From contig JACJXD010000009.1 of the NCBI GenBank assembly GCA_020636845.1, positions 1 to 64,000 of the forward strand: a stretch of DNA of 64,000 nt. The letters are read 5' to 3'. Below, one piece after another: positions 17,480 to 26,491 of this stretch (position 1 is its first letter; each line of letters begins with the position of its first letter). Below the pieces are notes generated by a model that was given only the letters and a program-made list of their open reading frames with translations, had not been told where the DNA came from and ran no database searches. Position numbers and translations under genes: made by a program. The DNA comes from Bacteroidales bacterium. Lineage in GTDB: Bacteria; Bacteroidota; Bacteroidia; Bacteroidales; Tenuifilaceae.

Positions 17480-20157
17480 TGATTAAAGGTAAAATTGTAA
17501 TTATAATTGGAAGAATATTTTTATACTTCGTTTTACCATTTATTTTGGTTAACTGGACATTTCCCGTACTTGGACAAAAAGTTGAAGGATTGCTGATTGA
17601 CCAAGACAACGCTCCCATTCCATACGCATCGGTTTATGTAAAAGAAATTAGATTCGGGACTACCACTAATCCTAACGGACGATTCATACTAAATCTGAAC
17701 AAAGGAGTTTATACCGTAATTTTCAGGTGTCTTGGATACGAAACGCTACAAAAAGAAATCACGGTAAACAGCGATAGCACATACTACCGCTACACTATGA
17801 ATGTAAAGCCCTTTGAACTCGCACCCGTTACCGTTGGAAAAGGGAAAGAAGATATTGCTTACAGCATAATCCGTAAGGCCATTGCATTTGCACCATATCA
17901 TCTAAATCAGGTAAAGGAATTTAATGCCGATGTTTACCTAAAAGGCTCTTTGAAGGTAAAAAAACTATCGTGGATTGTTAAACGCTCCTTACGGAAAGAA
18001 CCCGATGCTCCGAAGGAAGGGCAAATTTACCTTCAGGAATCTATCAATAGCGTTCATTTTACTGCCCCAAATACCTACGAGCAAAAGGTAAAAATGCTTC
18101 GCTCTAATTTTCCCGGCGATAATCAAAGCGCCGATAACATAATTCAATTTACAAACGCCAGCTTTTACCAGCCCAAAATCGGCGAAATTATACTTCCCTT
18201 AGCGCCGTATGCGCTGAAATACTACAACTACAAATTTGTTGGTTACTCTATAATGGAAAACCGGGTAATAAACAAAATTCAGGTAATTCCTAAACGCGAA
18301 AGTAAACAACTGGTAAAAGGATACATTTACATTGCCGATGATTACTGGAATATTCATGAATTGGATTTTGTTATAGAATCGCTAATTGGGACAATTCACC
18401 TTCGACAAACGTTCGGAGAGGTCGAAAAAAATGTTTGGTTGCCGGTAAACTACTACTACGAAGTTATAGGTAAATTTATGGGCAACGAAGGCAACATAAA
18501 TTACACCTCGGCAGTTAAGTTTAACAGCATTAAAGTAAACACCGATATTAAGCCTCCCTCAGAAATTAAAGTAATTCAATACGAAGTAACCAATACAATC
18601 CAAAACAATACTAAAAAAGTTGATGCTAAGAGTAAAAAAGAGTTGAAGGACTCCATTGAAATTCAACAACTACTCAGCAAGGAAAACCTTACAAACAGGG
18701 AAATGTATAAGTTAAACAACCTCATGAGTAAGCGTAGCAACAAAAATCAACCTAAAGATAAAAGTTTGGAGTATAAAAGCCCCGTAACGGTTACAATAGA
18801 TTCATCTGCACGAAAAATAGATTCTACTCAATGGAAAAAAATTCGTCCTGTTGTTTTAACAAGCGAAGAACTAAAAGTAAATCGCGATATAAATATCAAA
18901 TTTAAAACTCAACACGACTCTACCAACGTTGACACTACGGCTAAAAAAGGGAATCTGTTATTAACCATATATTCCGGACATACATGGCGAAACACCTCGA
19001 AAAAACGGACAATTAAATTTTCGGGACTATTTAGCCCAACAGAATTTAGGTTCAACACCGTAGATGGCTTTGTTTTAGGCTCTTCGGCAAGTTTTCAAAA
19101 GAACTTCAATAAAACGGGCATCGAAATTAACCCTTCGGCATACTATGCCTTTGCAAGGAAAGTCCCAATGGGACAACTAAACTTCAAGTTCATATATGCC
19201 AACAAAAACAGAGGATTGGCAAGCATTAAGATGGGTATTATCAGCAACGACTTTAACCAGCAAAGTGGAATAAATCCTTTTGCCAACACTGTATCTTCGC
19301 TATGGTTCGGAAGGAATTACATGAAACTTTTCGAAAACAGGCATATTTCTTTATCTAATAGAATTGATCCCATTAATGGTTTGGAGGTAAACACTGGCGT
19401 TACGTTTTCGGACAGAAGGATTCTAACTAATAATACCGATTTTATTTTTATAAAGACAAACAGGGAATATTACACCTCGAATACGCCTTCAAATTCTCTT
19501 ATAGATTCCGACAATTTAACCAACAGCAAGGCTTTTACAGCAAAAGTCGGCATTAAGTACACTCCGTTTTACCATTACAGAATGGTTGATAACAGGAAAG
19601 TAATGCTGTACTCCAAGTACCCCACCTTTGGAGTTTCCTTAACAAAAGCCATTTCGGGCGTGTTCCATTCTACTGCCGATTTTACCAATGTAGAAACTAG
19701 TATTTCACAGATTTTAAGAGTAGGACCTTCGAATCGGGTTAGATATCATGCGATATACGGAAACTTCTTATCGACAAAGACCATCTATTTCAACGACTTC
19801 AAGCATTTCAACACTCAAATAATTCCGGTTGTGGTAAACGGATTCGGACACAGCTTTTTAAACCTGAATTACTACCGCCGCAGCACCGATGGCGAATACT
19901 TTGAATTTTTAAGTCAATACCAATCGCCATACATACTTATTAAGTACCTTCCGTTTTTAAGCAATAAAATATGGGTTGAAAACCTTCATTTTGCATTTCT
20001 TAAAACTAACGGATATCAGCCATACTACGAAGTTGGCTATTCTGTTCAACATATAGCAATTGTTGGAGGAATTGGCTTTTTTGTTGGCTTCGAAGGAAAA
20101 GACTTTTACAGTTTCGGAATAAAAGCCTCGTTCCTACTCCTAAATTCCGAAGAGTAA
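17479..20157 (+). CDS. DUF5686 outer-membrane protein with carboxypeptidase-regulatory-like domain
   Basis: An 892-residue protein. It begins with a hydrophobic signal segment (about 8-33), then a carboxypeptidase-regulatory-like beta-sandwich (about 35-115, KVEGLLIDQDNAPIPYASV). The rest is a long beta-rich region typical of DUF5686, predicted to form an outer-membrane barrel with many aromatic-ended strands. It ends in FLLLNSEE rather than in a T9SS sorting domain. The resemblance to TonB-dependent receptors is limited to the N-terminal domain; no plug domain is seen. It shares a TAATG junction with rhlE, an unusual partner for a membrane protein, and is convergent with rsmI 6 bp away. The function of the family is unknown. 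Confidence 0.82.
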   Translation: MIKGKIVIIIGRIFLYFVLPFILVNWTFPVLGQKVEGLLIDQDNAPIPYASVYVKEIRFGTTTNPNGRFILNLNKGVYTVIFRCLGYETLQKEITVNSDSTYYRYTMNVKPFELAPVTVGKGKEDIAYSIIRKAIAFAPYHLNQVKEFNADVYLKGSLKVKKLSWIVKRSLRKEPDAPKEGQIYLQESINSVHFTAPNTYEQKVKMLRSNFPGDNQSADNIIQFTNASFYQPKIGEIILPLAPYALKYYNYKFVGYSIMENRVINKIQVIPKRESKQLVKGYIYIADDYWNIHELDFVIESLIGTIHLRQTFGEVEKNVWLPVNYYYEVIGKFMGNEGNINYTSAVKFNSIKVNTDIKPPSEIKVIQYEVTNTIQNNTKKVDAKSKKELKDSIEIQQLLSKENLTNREMYKLNNLMSKRSNKNQPKDKSLEYKSPVTVTIDSSARKIDSTQWKKIRPVVLTSEELKVNRDINIKFKTQHDSTNVDTTAKKGNLLLTIYSGHTWRNTSKKRTIKFSGLFSPTEFRFNTVDGFVLGSSASFQKNFNKTGIEINPSAYYAFARKVPMGQLNFKFIYANKNRGLASIKMGIISNDFNQQSGINPFANTVSSLWFGRNYMKLFENRHISLSNRIDPINGLEVNTGVTFSDRRILTNNTDFIFIKTNREYYTSNTPSNSLIDSDNLTNSKAFTAKVGIKYTPFYHYRMVDNRKVMLYSKYPTFGVSLTKAISGVFHSTADFTNVETSISQILRVGPSNRVRYHAIYGNFLSTKTIYFNDFKHFNTQIIPVVVNGFGHSFLNLNYYRRSTDGEYFEFLSQYQSPYILIKYLPFLSNKIWVENLHFAFLKTNGYQPYYEVGYSVQHIAIVGGIGFFVGFEGKDFYSFGIKASFLLLNSEE

Positions 20158-20163
20158 ATAACA

Positions 20164-20862
20164 CTACTCCTCGTCGCTGTTACTCTGACCTTTTGTTAAA
20201 CCTTCGAGAATAACTACAATTTCGCCTTTTACTCCTTTTTCTTCGAAATGTGCGGCAACTTCGGCAACTGTTCCTCTGACGGTTTCCTCGTGCAATTTCG
20301 AAATTTCGCGCGACACGGTTACCTTCCGTTCTTTTCCAAAAACTTCGGCTAACTGCAACAACAACTTTACAAGCCGAAAAGGTGATTCGTAAAACACAAC
20401 AGTTCGCTCTTCGCCCTTTAACGCCTCAAGGCGTTTTGTACGCCCCTTTTTCTGAGGTAAGAACCCTTCGAAAACAAACCTATCCGAAGGCAACCCGCTC
20501 ATTACCAACGCTGGAACAAACGCAGTAGCTCCGGGGAGACATTCCACCTCCACTCCCACTTCAACACATTTACGAACAAGTAAAAAACCGGGATCGGAAA
20601 TTCCCGGCGTTCCGGCATCGGAAATTAACGCAAAATCTTTTCCTTCCTCAAGTTGGCTCGCAATTAAATCCACTACCTGATGCTCGTTAAACTTGTGATA
20701 CGATCGCAAAGGCGTGGATATTTGGTAATGCTTTAGCAAAACACTACTGGTACGAGTATCTTCCGCAAGAATTAACTCTACCGATTTTAGCACATCAATT
20801 GCCCGAAATGTAATATCGCCAAGATTCCCAATTGGCGTTGGAACTATATAAAGTTTCGACAT
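20164..20862 (-). CDS. rsmI: 16S rRNA (cytidine-1402-2'-O)-methyltransferase
   Basis: Methylates the 2'-OH of C1402 in 16S rRNA, using SAM. 232 residues. The N-terminus KLYIVPTPIGNLGDITFRA is the family signature, followed by LAEDTRTSSVLLKHY, ALISDAGTPGISDPGF and GLPSDRFVFEGFLP. It ends soon after the tetrapyrrole-methylase-like fold, as is normal for Bacteroidota. The conserved unknown gene (20880-21533) lies 17 bp upstream in the same direction, so the two are probably co-transcribed. Confidence 0.94.
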   Translation of the reverse strand: MSKLYIVPTPIGNLGDITFRAIDVLKSVELILAEDTRTSSVLLKHYQISTPLRSYHKFNEHQVVDLIASQLEEGKDFALISDAGTPGISDPGFLLVRKCVEVGVEVECLPGATAFVPALVMSGLPSDRFVFEGFLPQKKGRTKRLEALKGEERTVVFYESPFRLVKLLLQLAEVFGKERKVTVSREISKLHEETVRGTVAEVAAHFEEKGVKGEIVVILEGLTKGQSNSDEE

Positions 20863-20879
20863 TCTACTAAAATTAAAAT

Positions 20880-21533
20880 CTAACTATACTTACGTCGCAG
20901 TAAATCTATAAACTTACTTACAGCCTCGTTACCCTCGTCCCAATCGAAATTTTCCTGCAAGTAAATAATGGCATCGTTTAAATCCGAAAGCCCGTTTAAG
21001 TAATTCAACGTTTCGGAGTAAAGCGTTGCATTGCCTCCAAACAACTCCTTGGTAAACAAAAACTTTTCGTTTATACCTATAGCCTTCTGCAAGTTGGCAA
21101 TGGGACGATTTTGCAACTTGGTCTGAACATCAACTCTAGCATTGCTTTCCGCAATAACCTCATTCCTGGATTTACGTGTCCCCTGAAATTTTTCGCCCAG
21201 AACTTCGCCTTTTTCAACTTCTCCAACATAATCGATCCTTCGACTTTCTGTTTCCACAGGACGAGTTTCTTCAACTTCAATAGGAGGAGTATCAACTTCT
21301 TTCACCCTTTTTTGAGGCTGTTTAACTTCGTCCGAAAAAGATTCCTTCTCTACCTTTTTTGCCGAATGTTTTGTTACTTTCTCTTCAATATGAAAAACTA
21401 TATCGTAAGCGCTGCTTAACTTTTGAAGAATTAAATTTTTCTCAATGTTTTGCAAACTCCCGGTATTCCTTGCCTTTTCAACTATAGCAAGCGCATCGTT
21501 AAGTAACTCCTGAAATTTTTCGAGATGTTCCAT
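20880..21533 (-). CDS. Conserved Bacteroidota protein of unknown function, helix-linker-helix
   Basis: A 217-residue protein, not assigned to a named family. The N-terminal 60 residues are helical (MEHLEKFQELLNDALAIVEK). A charged low-complexity linker rich in E, K, P and V follows (about 65-130). The C-terminal 75 residues are again helical, with INEKFLFTKELFGGNATLY and a final NEAVSKFIDLLRRKYS. There is no signal peptide or membrane segment, so it is probably cytoplasmic, and the layout suggests an adaptor. It is transcribed with rsmI and diverges from thymidine kinase, with overlapping promoter regions. Confidence 0.75.
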   Translation of the reverse strand: MEHLEKFQELLNDALAIVEKARNTGSLQNIEKNLILQKLSSAYDIVFHIEEKVTKHSAKKVEKESFSDEVKQPQKRVKEVDTPPIEVEETRPVETESRRIDYVGEVEKGEVLGEKFQGTRKSRNEVIAESNARVDVQTKLQNRPIANLQKAIGINEKFLFTKELFGGNATLYSETLNYLNGLSDLNDAIIYLQENFDWDEGNEAVSKFIDLLRRKYS

Positions 21534-21559
21534 ATTATTTTTTCGGATTATTTCTGCAA

Positions 21560-21567
21560 CAAAAATA
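21560..21567 (-). promoter_or_regulatory. Bacteroidota -7 promoter element (TATTTTTG)
   Basis: TATTTTTG on the minus strand 26 bp upstream of the ATG at 21533. Only 6 bp separate it from the divergent -7 box at 21574-21581, so the two promoters probably interfere with each other. Confidence 0.5.
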
Positions 21568-21573
21568 AGTGTT

Positions 21574-21581
21574 TACTTTTG
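21574..21581 (+). promoter_or_regulatory. Bacteroidota -7 promoter element (TACTTTTG)
   Basis: TACTTTTG 33 bp upstream of the thymidine kinase ATG at 21615, back to back with the divergent promoter. Confidence 0.5.
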
Positions 21582-21614
21582 TATATAAATCTAACGTAAA
21601 TATATAAAGAAGTA

Positions 21615-22202
21615 ATGCCTTTTCTGGAAAATTCCATTAGCGGTGAGCGCAAGGGCTGGATTGAGGTTATAGCCGGGTCCATGTTTTCGGGTAAAACGGA
21701 AGAGTTAATTCGCAGGCTAAAAAGGGCTAAGTACGCGAAACAACGAGTCGAAATTTTTAAACCGCAAATCGACACCCGTTACTCCGAAGAAGAAGTAGTT
21801 TCGCACGATGCCAATTCTATTCTATCTACACCGGTATCATCGTCGGGAAACATTCTTTTGCTCGCTCAAAACGTTGATGTAATTGGAATTGACGAAGCCC
21901 AGTTTTTCGACATGAATTTGCCTAACGTTTGTAATCAACTGGCCGATATGGGCGTTCGTGTAATTGTGGCTGGGTTGGACATGGATTTTAAAGGGAAACC
22001 CTTTGGCCCAATGCCAAATTTAATGGCCATTGCCGAATATGTAACAAAAGTTCACGCCATTTGCGTGCATTGTGGCGACTTAGCCCAATACTCGCACCGT
22101 ACCGCGAATACCGATAAGTTGGTGTTGTTAGGCGAAACAGATGTTTACGAACCTCTTTGTAGATTGTGCTACAATAAAGCAACAGGGAAAAAACTTCCCT
22201 AA
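21615..22202 (+). CDS. tdk: Thymidine kinase, type II
   Basis: Phosphorylates thymidine with ATP to make dTMP in the salvage pathway. 195 residues, usual length. The P-loop is GSMFSGKTEE near residue 22; the glutamate base lies in IDEAQFFD near 93. A structural zinc site is formed by CVHCG and CRLCY. The lasso-loop tyrosine region SHRTANTDKLVLLGETDVYEPLC is typical. Its own TACTTTTG promoter lies upstream, and the DUF3592-like gene starts 3 bp after the stop codon. Confidence 0.94.
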   Translation: MPFLENSISGERKGWIEVIAGSMFSGKTEELIRRLKRAKYAKQRVEIFKPQIDTRYSEEEVVSHDANSILSTPVSSSGNILLLAQNVDVIGIDEAQFFDMNLPNVCNQLADMGVRVIVAGLDMDFKGKPFGPMPNLMAIAEYVTKVHAICVHCGDLAQYSHRTANTDKLVLLGETDVYEPLCRLCYNKATGKKLP

Positions 22203-22205
22203 CCT

Positions 22206-22634
22206 ATGGGAAAATTCACGAACATCAACTTTAAACTTTCCCGAAAAAAGTTTTGGGTTGTAACTATACTTATCTTTCTTTTACCTATATCTATCAACTA
22301 TAAAACCTTGATTTTTGGAAAGTACACTACAGGAGTTGTAGTTGATAATGTGCCTGTAAGATCTTTTTTAGTTCAGAAAGAATTCGACAAAATTCCGGTA
22401 ATAGAGTTTAATGCCAATAACAAGGTTATAAGAATGTACGGAATTGAAAATGCTAACGATTCCATTGGGGAAAAATATAAAGTTGCATATAATCCAAATA
22501 GCCCAACTAACTGTGTAATAGTTTCATTCGAATACTTTTACTTAGGGAATAAAGCTATACTCCCCGGAATTTTACTATTAGTATGGCTTGCGTTTTTCCA
22601 AGCTTTTCGAGATAAAAAAAACGAGAGTAAATAA
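22206..22634 (+). CDS. Small membrane protein, DUF3592-like
   Basis: A 142-residue protein with two membrane segments, about 13-30 and 113-131, flanking an extracytoplasmic beta-rich stretch. That stretch has IPVIEFNANNKVIRMYG and YKVAYNPNSPTNCVI, the pattern of DUF3592 proteins (a value strand, then YDP-like and a P-x-x-A/C strand). No function is known. It is co-transcribed with tdk, and its last codons form one arm of the following terminator. Confidence 0.7.
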   Translation: MGKFTNINFKLSRKKFWVVTILIFLLPISINYKTLIFGKYTTGVVVDNVPVRSFLVQKEFDKIPVIEFNANNKVIRMYGIENANDSIGEKYKVAYNPNSPTNCVIVSFEYFYLGNKAILPGILLLVWLAFFQAFRDKKNESK

Positions 22635-22647
22635 CTCCCGCTTTTTT
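22622..22647. terminator. Bidirectional terminator between the tdk operon and the sigma factor gene
   Basis: CGAGAGT (22622-22628) and ACTCCCG (22634-22640) form a 7-bp stem with one mismatch. It is flanked on the right by six T (plus strand) and on the left by eight A, which read as T on the minus strand. It can therefore end both convergent transcripts. The stop codon of the DUF3592-like gene lies in its loop. Confidence 0.7.
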
Positions 22648-22662
22648 CCTTTTTTCGATGTA

Positions 22663-23160
22663 TTACTCATAATCTTTCAACGCATCCATAAGTTTTTGGC
22701 GCGAAAAGAATATTCTACTTTTTACCGTACCAATTTTTAAGTTAAGCTTCTCGGCTATTTCTTTATACTTATACCCCGAAGTATGCATTTGGAAAGGAAT
22801 TCGGAATTCATCTTCCAACTCGTCAACCTTTTTGCTTATTTCGTTGTGCGAATACATATTATCAGGGCCATAAGCTTCATGCTTACTATTTAACAAGTAT
22901 AAATTATCGCTCGAATCAAATGTTGTATTTTGCTTTACAGTTTTACGGTAATTATTAATAAACGTGTTCTTCATAATGGTAAAAGTCCACGCCTTAATGT
23001 TGGTATTGTCCTCAAACTTATCCCTGTAAGTAATAGCTTTAAGGTAAGTTTCTTGTAATAAATCGCGAGCATCTTCACGGTTTGCAGTTAAACTATATGC
23101 GAACCTTTCTAAACTTGGCTCCAGATTTATTAATGCAGTTTGGAATTCTTGCTGTGACAT
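22663..23160 (-). CDS. ECF-type RNA polymerase sigma factor
   Basis: A 165-residue sigma-70 family protein with only regions 2 and 4. Region 2 (about 12-75) has ARDLLQETYLKAITYRDKF and IKAWTFTIMKNTFINNYRK; region 4 (about 110-160) has PFQMHTSGYKYKEIAEKLNLKIGTVKSRIFFSRQKL. This form is common in Bacteroidales, where some relatives govern stress or surface-protein genes. No anti-sigma gene is next to it, so control may be transcriptional. It has a good -7 box at 23205-23212 and a doubled 10-bp palindrome just upstream of it. Confidence 0.92.
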   Translation of the reverse strand: MSQQEFQTALINLEPSLERFAYSLTANREDARDLLQETYLKAITYRDKFEDNTNIKAWTFTIMKNTFINNYRKTVKQNTTFDSSDNLYLLNSKHEAYGPDNMYSHNEISKKVDELEDEFRIPFQMHTSGYKYKEIAEKLNLKIGTVKSRIFFSRQKLMDALKDYE

Positions 23161-23204
23161 GGTTGTTATTTTTATTTAGACTTATTATCGTTTGTTTGTG
23201 AAAA

Positions 23205-23212
23205 CAAATTTA
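23205..23212 (-). promoter_or_regulatory. Bacteroidota -7 promoter element (TAAATTTG)
   Basis: TAAATTTG on the minus strand, 45 bp upstream of the sigma factor ATG at 23160. A start point near 23198 is inferred. Confidence 0.55.
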
Positions 23213-23238
23213 GAAACATTCCAAACAAAATGCAACAT

Positions 23239-23263
23239 GATATATATCAATCAGATATATATC
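23239..23263. promoter_or_regulatory. Two copies of the palindrome GATATATATC, possible operator or activator site
   Basis: GATATATATC occurs at 23239-23248 and again at 23254-23263. Each copy is a perfect 10-bp palindrome, and the two start 15 bp apart. They lie about 41-65 bp upstream of the inferred start point of the sigma factor gene, the usual place for an activator. The spacing is 1.5 helical turns. Confidence 0.45.
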
Positions 23264-23491
23264 GACACGAATTCTAAATAACAACTAACGCAACAAATTA
23301 ATTTTGTGAGAATACGGAAAATTCATCCAAATAACGAAAACTAAACTCTAAAATCGTTTTAACAAAAAATAAAAAAATCGACAGGAATATTATATGGAAT
23401 GGTCTTGCTTCATGGCTCGAAAGCAGCAAGTTATTCTAAATAGCAGAAAATTCAAATATAATTACCAACTAAAAAGAAATTAAAAAACACC

Positions 23492-26332
23492 TTAACCTTT
23501 TATGTACTTTTTTAGATATTCGGCTGTGTAGCCACAACCTGACTTAACAATATCCTCAGGAGTTCCTTGACAAACAACCTCGCCGCCGGCAACTCCACCT
23601 TCAGGACCTAAATCGATAATATAATCGGCAACCTTAATTACATCCATATTATGCTCAATTACAATAACGGTGTTGCCTTTATCCACAAGTAAGTTGAGCA
23701 CGTTAAGCAAAACCCGAACATCCTCGAAATGCAAGCCGGTAGTCGGTTCGTCCAAAATATAAAGCGTTTTTCCGGTATCCCGCTTCGATAGCTCTGTGGA
23801 TAACTTAACGCGCTGCGCCTCGCCTCCCGAAAGGGTAGTTGAAGACTGACCAAGCGTAATATACCCAAGACCAACATCCTGTAACGTTTTCAATTTCTGA
23901 TATATCTGAGGAATGCTTTGGAAAAATTCAACGGATTGGTTTATGGTCATGTCCAACACCTCGCTAATGTTCTTGCCTTTATACTTAACCTCTAACGTTT
24001 CGCGGTTATACCTCTTTCCGTAACAGTCGGGGCATTTTACATGCACATCGGGCAAAAAGTTCATCTCTAGCACCTGTAACCCTGCCCCTTTGCAGGTTTC
24101 GCAACGGCCTCCCTTTACATTAAACGAAAAACGACCCGCTTTATATCCTCTTATTTTAGCATCGGGAGTAAGTTCGAACAACTTACGAATGTCGGTAAAA
24201 ACGCCGGTATATGTTGCAGGATTGGAACGAGGTGTTCTCCCAATTGGAGATTGATCGACTTCAACTACCTTATCGATATTTTCAATGCCGATAAGTCGGT
24301 CGTACTCCAACGGATTATCGAAAGAGTTATAAAAGTGACGGCTTAATGCAGGATGAAGAGTATCGTTAATTAAAGTTGACTTTCCACTTCCCGATACGCC
24401 GGTAACACAAATAAATGTTCCCAAGGGAAAATCCACATTGATGTTTTTCAGGTTGTTCCCCTTAGCCCCCCTTATGCTCAACACTTTACCATTTCCCTTT
24501 CGCCTGATTTCGGGAACTTCAATAGACATAACACCATTAAGGTAACTGGCCGTTAAGGTGTTGGAATGCTTAATTTCGTCGGGAGTTCCCGTTGCAACAA
24601 TTTTACCGCCATGTCGCCCCGCCTTCGGCCCTATATCAACCACATAATCGGCCGATAAAATCATCTCCTCATCGTGTTCCACAACAATTACGGAGTTCCC
24701 TGCATCCCTTAACTCCTTTAAGGAGTTTATCAGCCTGATATTATCGCGCTGATGAAGCCCAATGCTAGGTTCGTCCAGAATATAAAGAACGTTTACCAAC
24801 TTTGAGCCTATTTGCGTAGCAAGTCGTATTCGCTGACTCTCTCCTCCCGATAGCGACATCGAACTCCGGTTTAACGAAAGGTATCCAAGTCCCACATCGA
24901 GTAAAAATTGTAGTCTATCGCGAATTTCCTTCAAAATTTCCACTGCTATAGCGCGCTGGCGATTGCCCAGTCTATCCTCCAATCCTTGCATCCATTTCCA
25001 AAGGCTATTAATATCCATTGCGGATAGTTCGGCAACGTTCTTTCCACCAATTTTAAACCATAACGACTCATTTTTTAAACGAGAACCTTTACAAACCGGG
25101 CACACAACCTTGCGTGTAAACTGGTTCGCCCATTTTTCGCCTTTACCATTCAACTCGTCGTTCTGCTGATGATTTTGAACATAATCGACCACACCCTCGA
25201 AACTTAAAAAGTACGAAGAAGTTAACCCTAAACTAGCATTCTTCAACTTAAACTGCTCCTCGGAACCATATAAAATAACATTCATTGCCTCATCGGGAAT
25301 AGCCTCAATCGGATCGTTCAAAGTAAATCCGTACTTAGACGCAATGGCTTCTAACTGCCAAAATATAAGTGAATTTTTATACGAACCAAGAGGCTCTATT
25401 CCACCCTTACGAATGCTCAACTTAGGATTAGGGATTATCTTGGTTATATCGGCCTCGGTAACATAACCCAAACCATTGCAATTCGGGCAAGCACCTTTAG
25501 GTGAATTAAACGAAAACGTGTAAGGTTCCGGCTCATCGTAGGAAATTCCTGTAGTTGGACACATAAGGTTACGGCTAAAAAACTTATGCTCGTTGCTATC
25601 CATATCCAACACCATAATTATCCCCTTGCCTACATTCATGGCTGTGGTTATCGATTGTGTCAACCGCTTTGTATCCGAAACCTCTACCCGTAACTTATCG
25701 ATAAGCAATTCAATGTGATGAGTTTTGTACCTGTCAACCTTCATGGCAGGTTTCAACTCCTTTATCTCATCGTCGATACGCACGTAAAGATAACCCTTGC
25801 GCCTGAGTTGCTCGAACAACTCCTTGTAGTGCCCTTTACGGCCACGAACCACCGGAGCCAGAATTGCCGTTCGTTTACCGGAAAATTTCTCCTGAATAAG
25901 ATTAATAATCTGCTCCTCGGTATAATGAACCATTGGTTCCCCTGTATTATACGAATATGCGGTTGAAGCCCTGGCAAAAAGCAAGCGCAAAAAATCGTAA
26001 ATTTCAGTGGTAGTCCCTACTGTGGAGCGAGGATTATGACTGGTTGTTTTTTGTTCGATGGAAATTACGGGACTTAAACCCGATATTTTATCAACATCGG
26101 GACGCTGAAGAGCACCTATAAACTGGCGTGCATAAGCCGACATCGTTTCGATATACCTACGCTGTCCTTCGGCATAAATTGTATCGAAAGCCAACGACGA
26201 CTTTCCACTACCGCTTAAGCCGGTTATAACAGTTAACTTATTTCGGGGTATTGTTACATCGATGTTTTTCAGGTTATGCACCCTAGCACCTTCAACCTTA
26301 ATCTCTTCGGCTTCGCCTTTTAATACTTCCAT
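23492..26332 (-). CDS. uvrA: Excinuclease ABC subunit A
   Basis: Damage-recognition ATPase of nucleotide excision repair; it works with UvrB. 946 residues, normal length. It has two ABC modules with Walker A GLSGSGKSSLAFDT (near 38) and GVSGSGKSTLINDT (near 648), each with an LSGGE signature. Zinc fingers are CPNCNGLG and the pair CETCKGAG ... CPDCYGKR. The start MEVLKGEAEEIKVEGARVHNLKNI agrees with relatives. A TAATTTTG box lies 49 bp upstream. It is followed on the same strand, 331 bp away, by the ECF sigma factor. Confidence 0.97.
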   Translation of the reverse strand: MEVLKGEAEEIKVEGARVHNLKNIDVTIPRNKLTVITGLSGSGKSSLAFDTIYAEGQRRYIETMSAYARQFIGALQRPDVDKISGLSPVISIEQKTTSHNPRSTVGTTTEIYDFLRLLFARASTAYSYNTGEPMVHYTEEQIINLIQEKFSGKRTAILAPVVRGRKGHYKELFEQLRRKGYLYVRIDDEIKELKPAMKVDRYKTHHIELLIDKLRVEVSDTKRLTQSITTAMNVGKGIIMVLDMDSNEHKFFSRNLMCPTTGISYDEPEPYTFSFNSPKGACPNCNGLGYVTEADITKIIPNPKLSIRKGGIEPLGSYKNSLIFWQLEAIASKYGFTLNDPIEAIPDEAMNVILYGSEEQFKLKNASLGLTSSYFLSFEGVVDYVQNHQQNDELNGKGEKWANQFTRKVVCPVCKGSRLKNESLWFKIGGKNVAELSAMDINSLWKWMQGLEDRLGNRQRAIAVEILKEIRDRLQFLLDVGLGYLSLNRSSMSLSGGESQRIRLATQIGSKLVNVLYILDEPSIGLHQRDNIRLINSLKELRDAGNSVIVVEHDEEMILSADYVVDIGPKAGRHGGKIVATGTPDEIKHSNTLTASYLNGVMSIEVPEIRRKGNGKVLSIRGAKGNNLKNINVDFPLGTFICVTGVSGSGKSTLINDTLHPALSRHFYNSFDNPLEYDRLIGIENIDKVVEVDQSPIGRTPRSNPATYTGVFTDIRKLFELTPDAKIRGYKAGRFSFNVKGGRCETCKGAGLQVLEMNFLPDVHVKCPDCYGKRYNRETLEVKYKGKNISEVLDMTINQSVEFFQSIPQIYQKLKTLQDVGLGYITLGQSSTTLSGGEAQRVKLSTELSKRDTGKTLYILDEPTTGLHFEDVRVLLNVLNLLVDKGNTVIVIEHNMDVIKVADYIIDLGPEGGVAGGEVVCQGTPEDIVKSGCGYTAEYLKKYIKG

Positions 26333-26381
26333 TACAAAAAATCAACAAGAATCAGTAAAATGTTCAATAAAAACCAACCTG

Positions 26382-26389
26382 CAAAATTA
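26382..26389 (-). promoter_or_regulatory. Possible Bacteroidota -7 promoter element (TAATTTTG)
   Basis: TAATTTTG on the minus strand 49 bp upstream of the uvrA ATG. It fits TAnnTTTG, but no -33 box is evident. Confidence 0.35.
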
Positions 26390-26491
26390 ATGAGTTTATT
26401 GGTAAACAGGAATATTAATAATTTGTTTTTCAAACAATTTGCAAGAAACCAATATCGAAAACTTACTATTTGGGACTAAGGAACTTAACCG

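Larger units (their letters stand above)
23161..23491. other. 331-bp intergenic region carrying the sigma factor promoter and paired palindromes
   Basis: Between the uvrA stop codon and the sigma factor start. It holds the -7 element at 23205-23212 and the palindromes at 23239-23263. The remaining 228 bp (23264-23491) are AT-rich with no gene, hairpin terminator or RNA seen. Confidence 0.6.

Noticed and set aside
23239..23263. GATATATATC palindromes as targets of the EcoRV-like enzyme
   Set aside because: The predicted target is GATATC; GATATATATC does not contain it.
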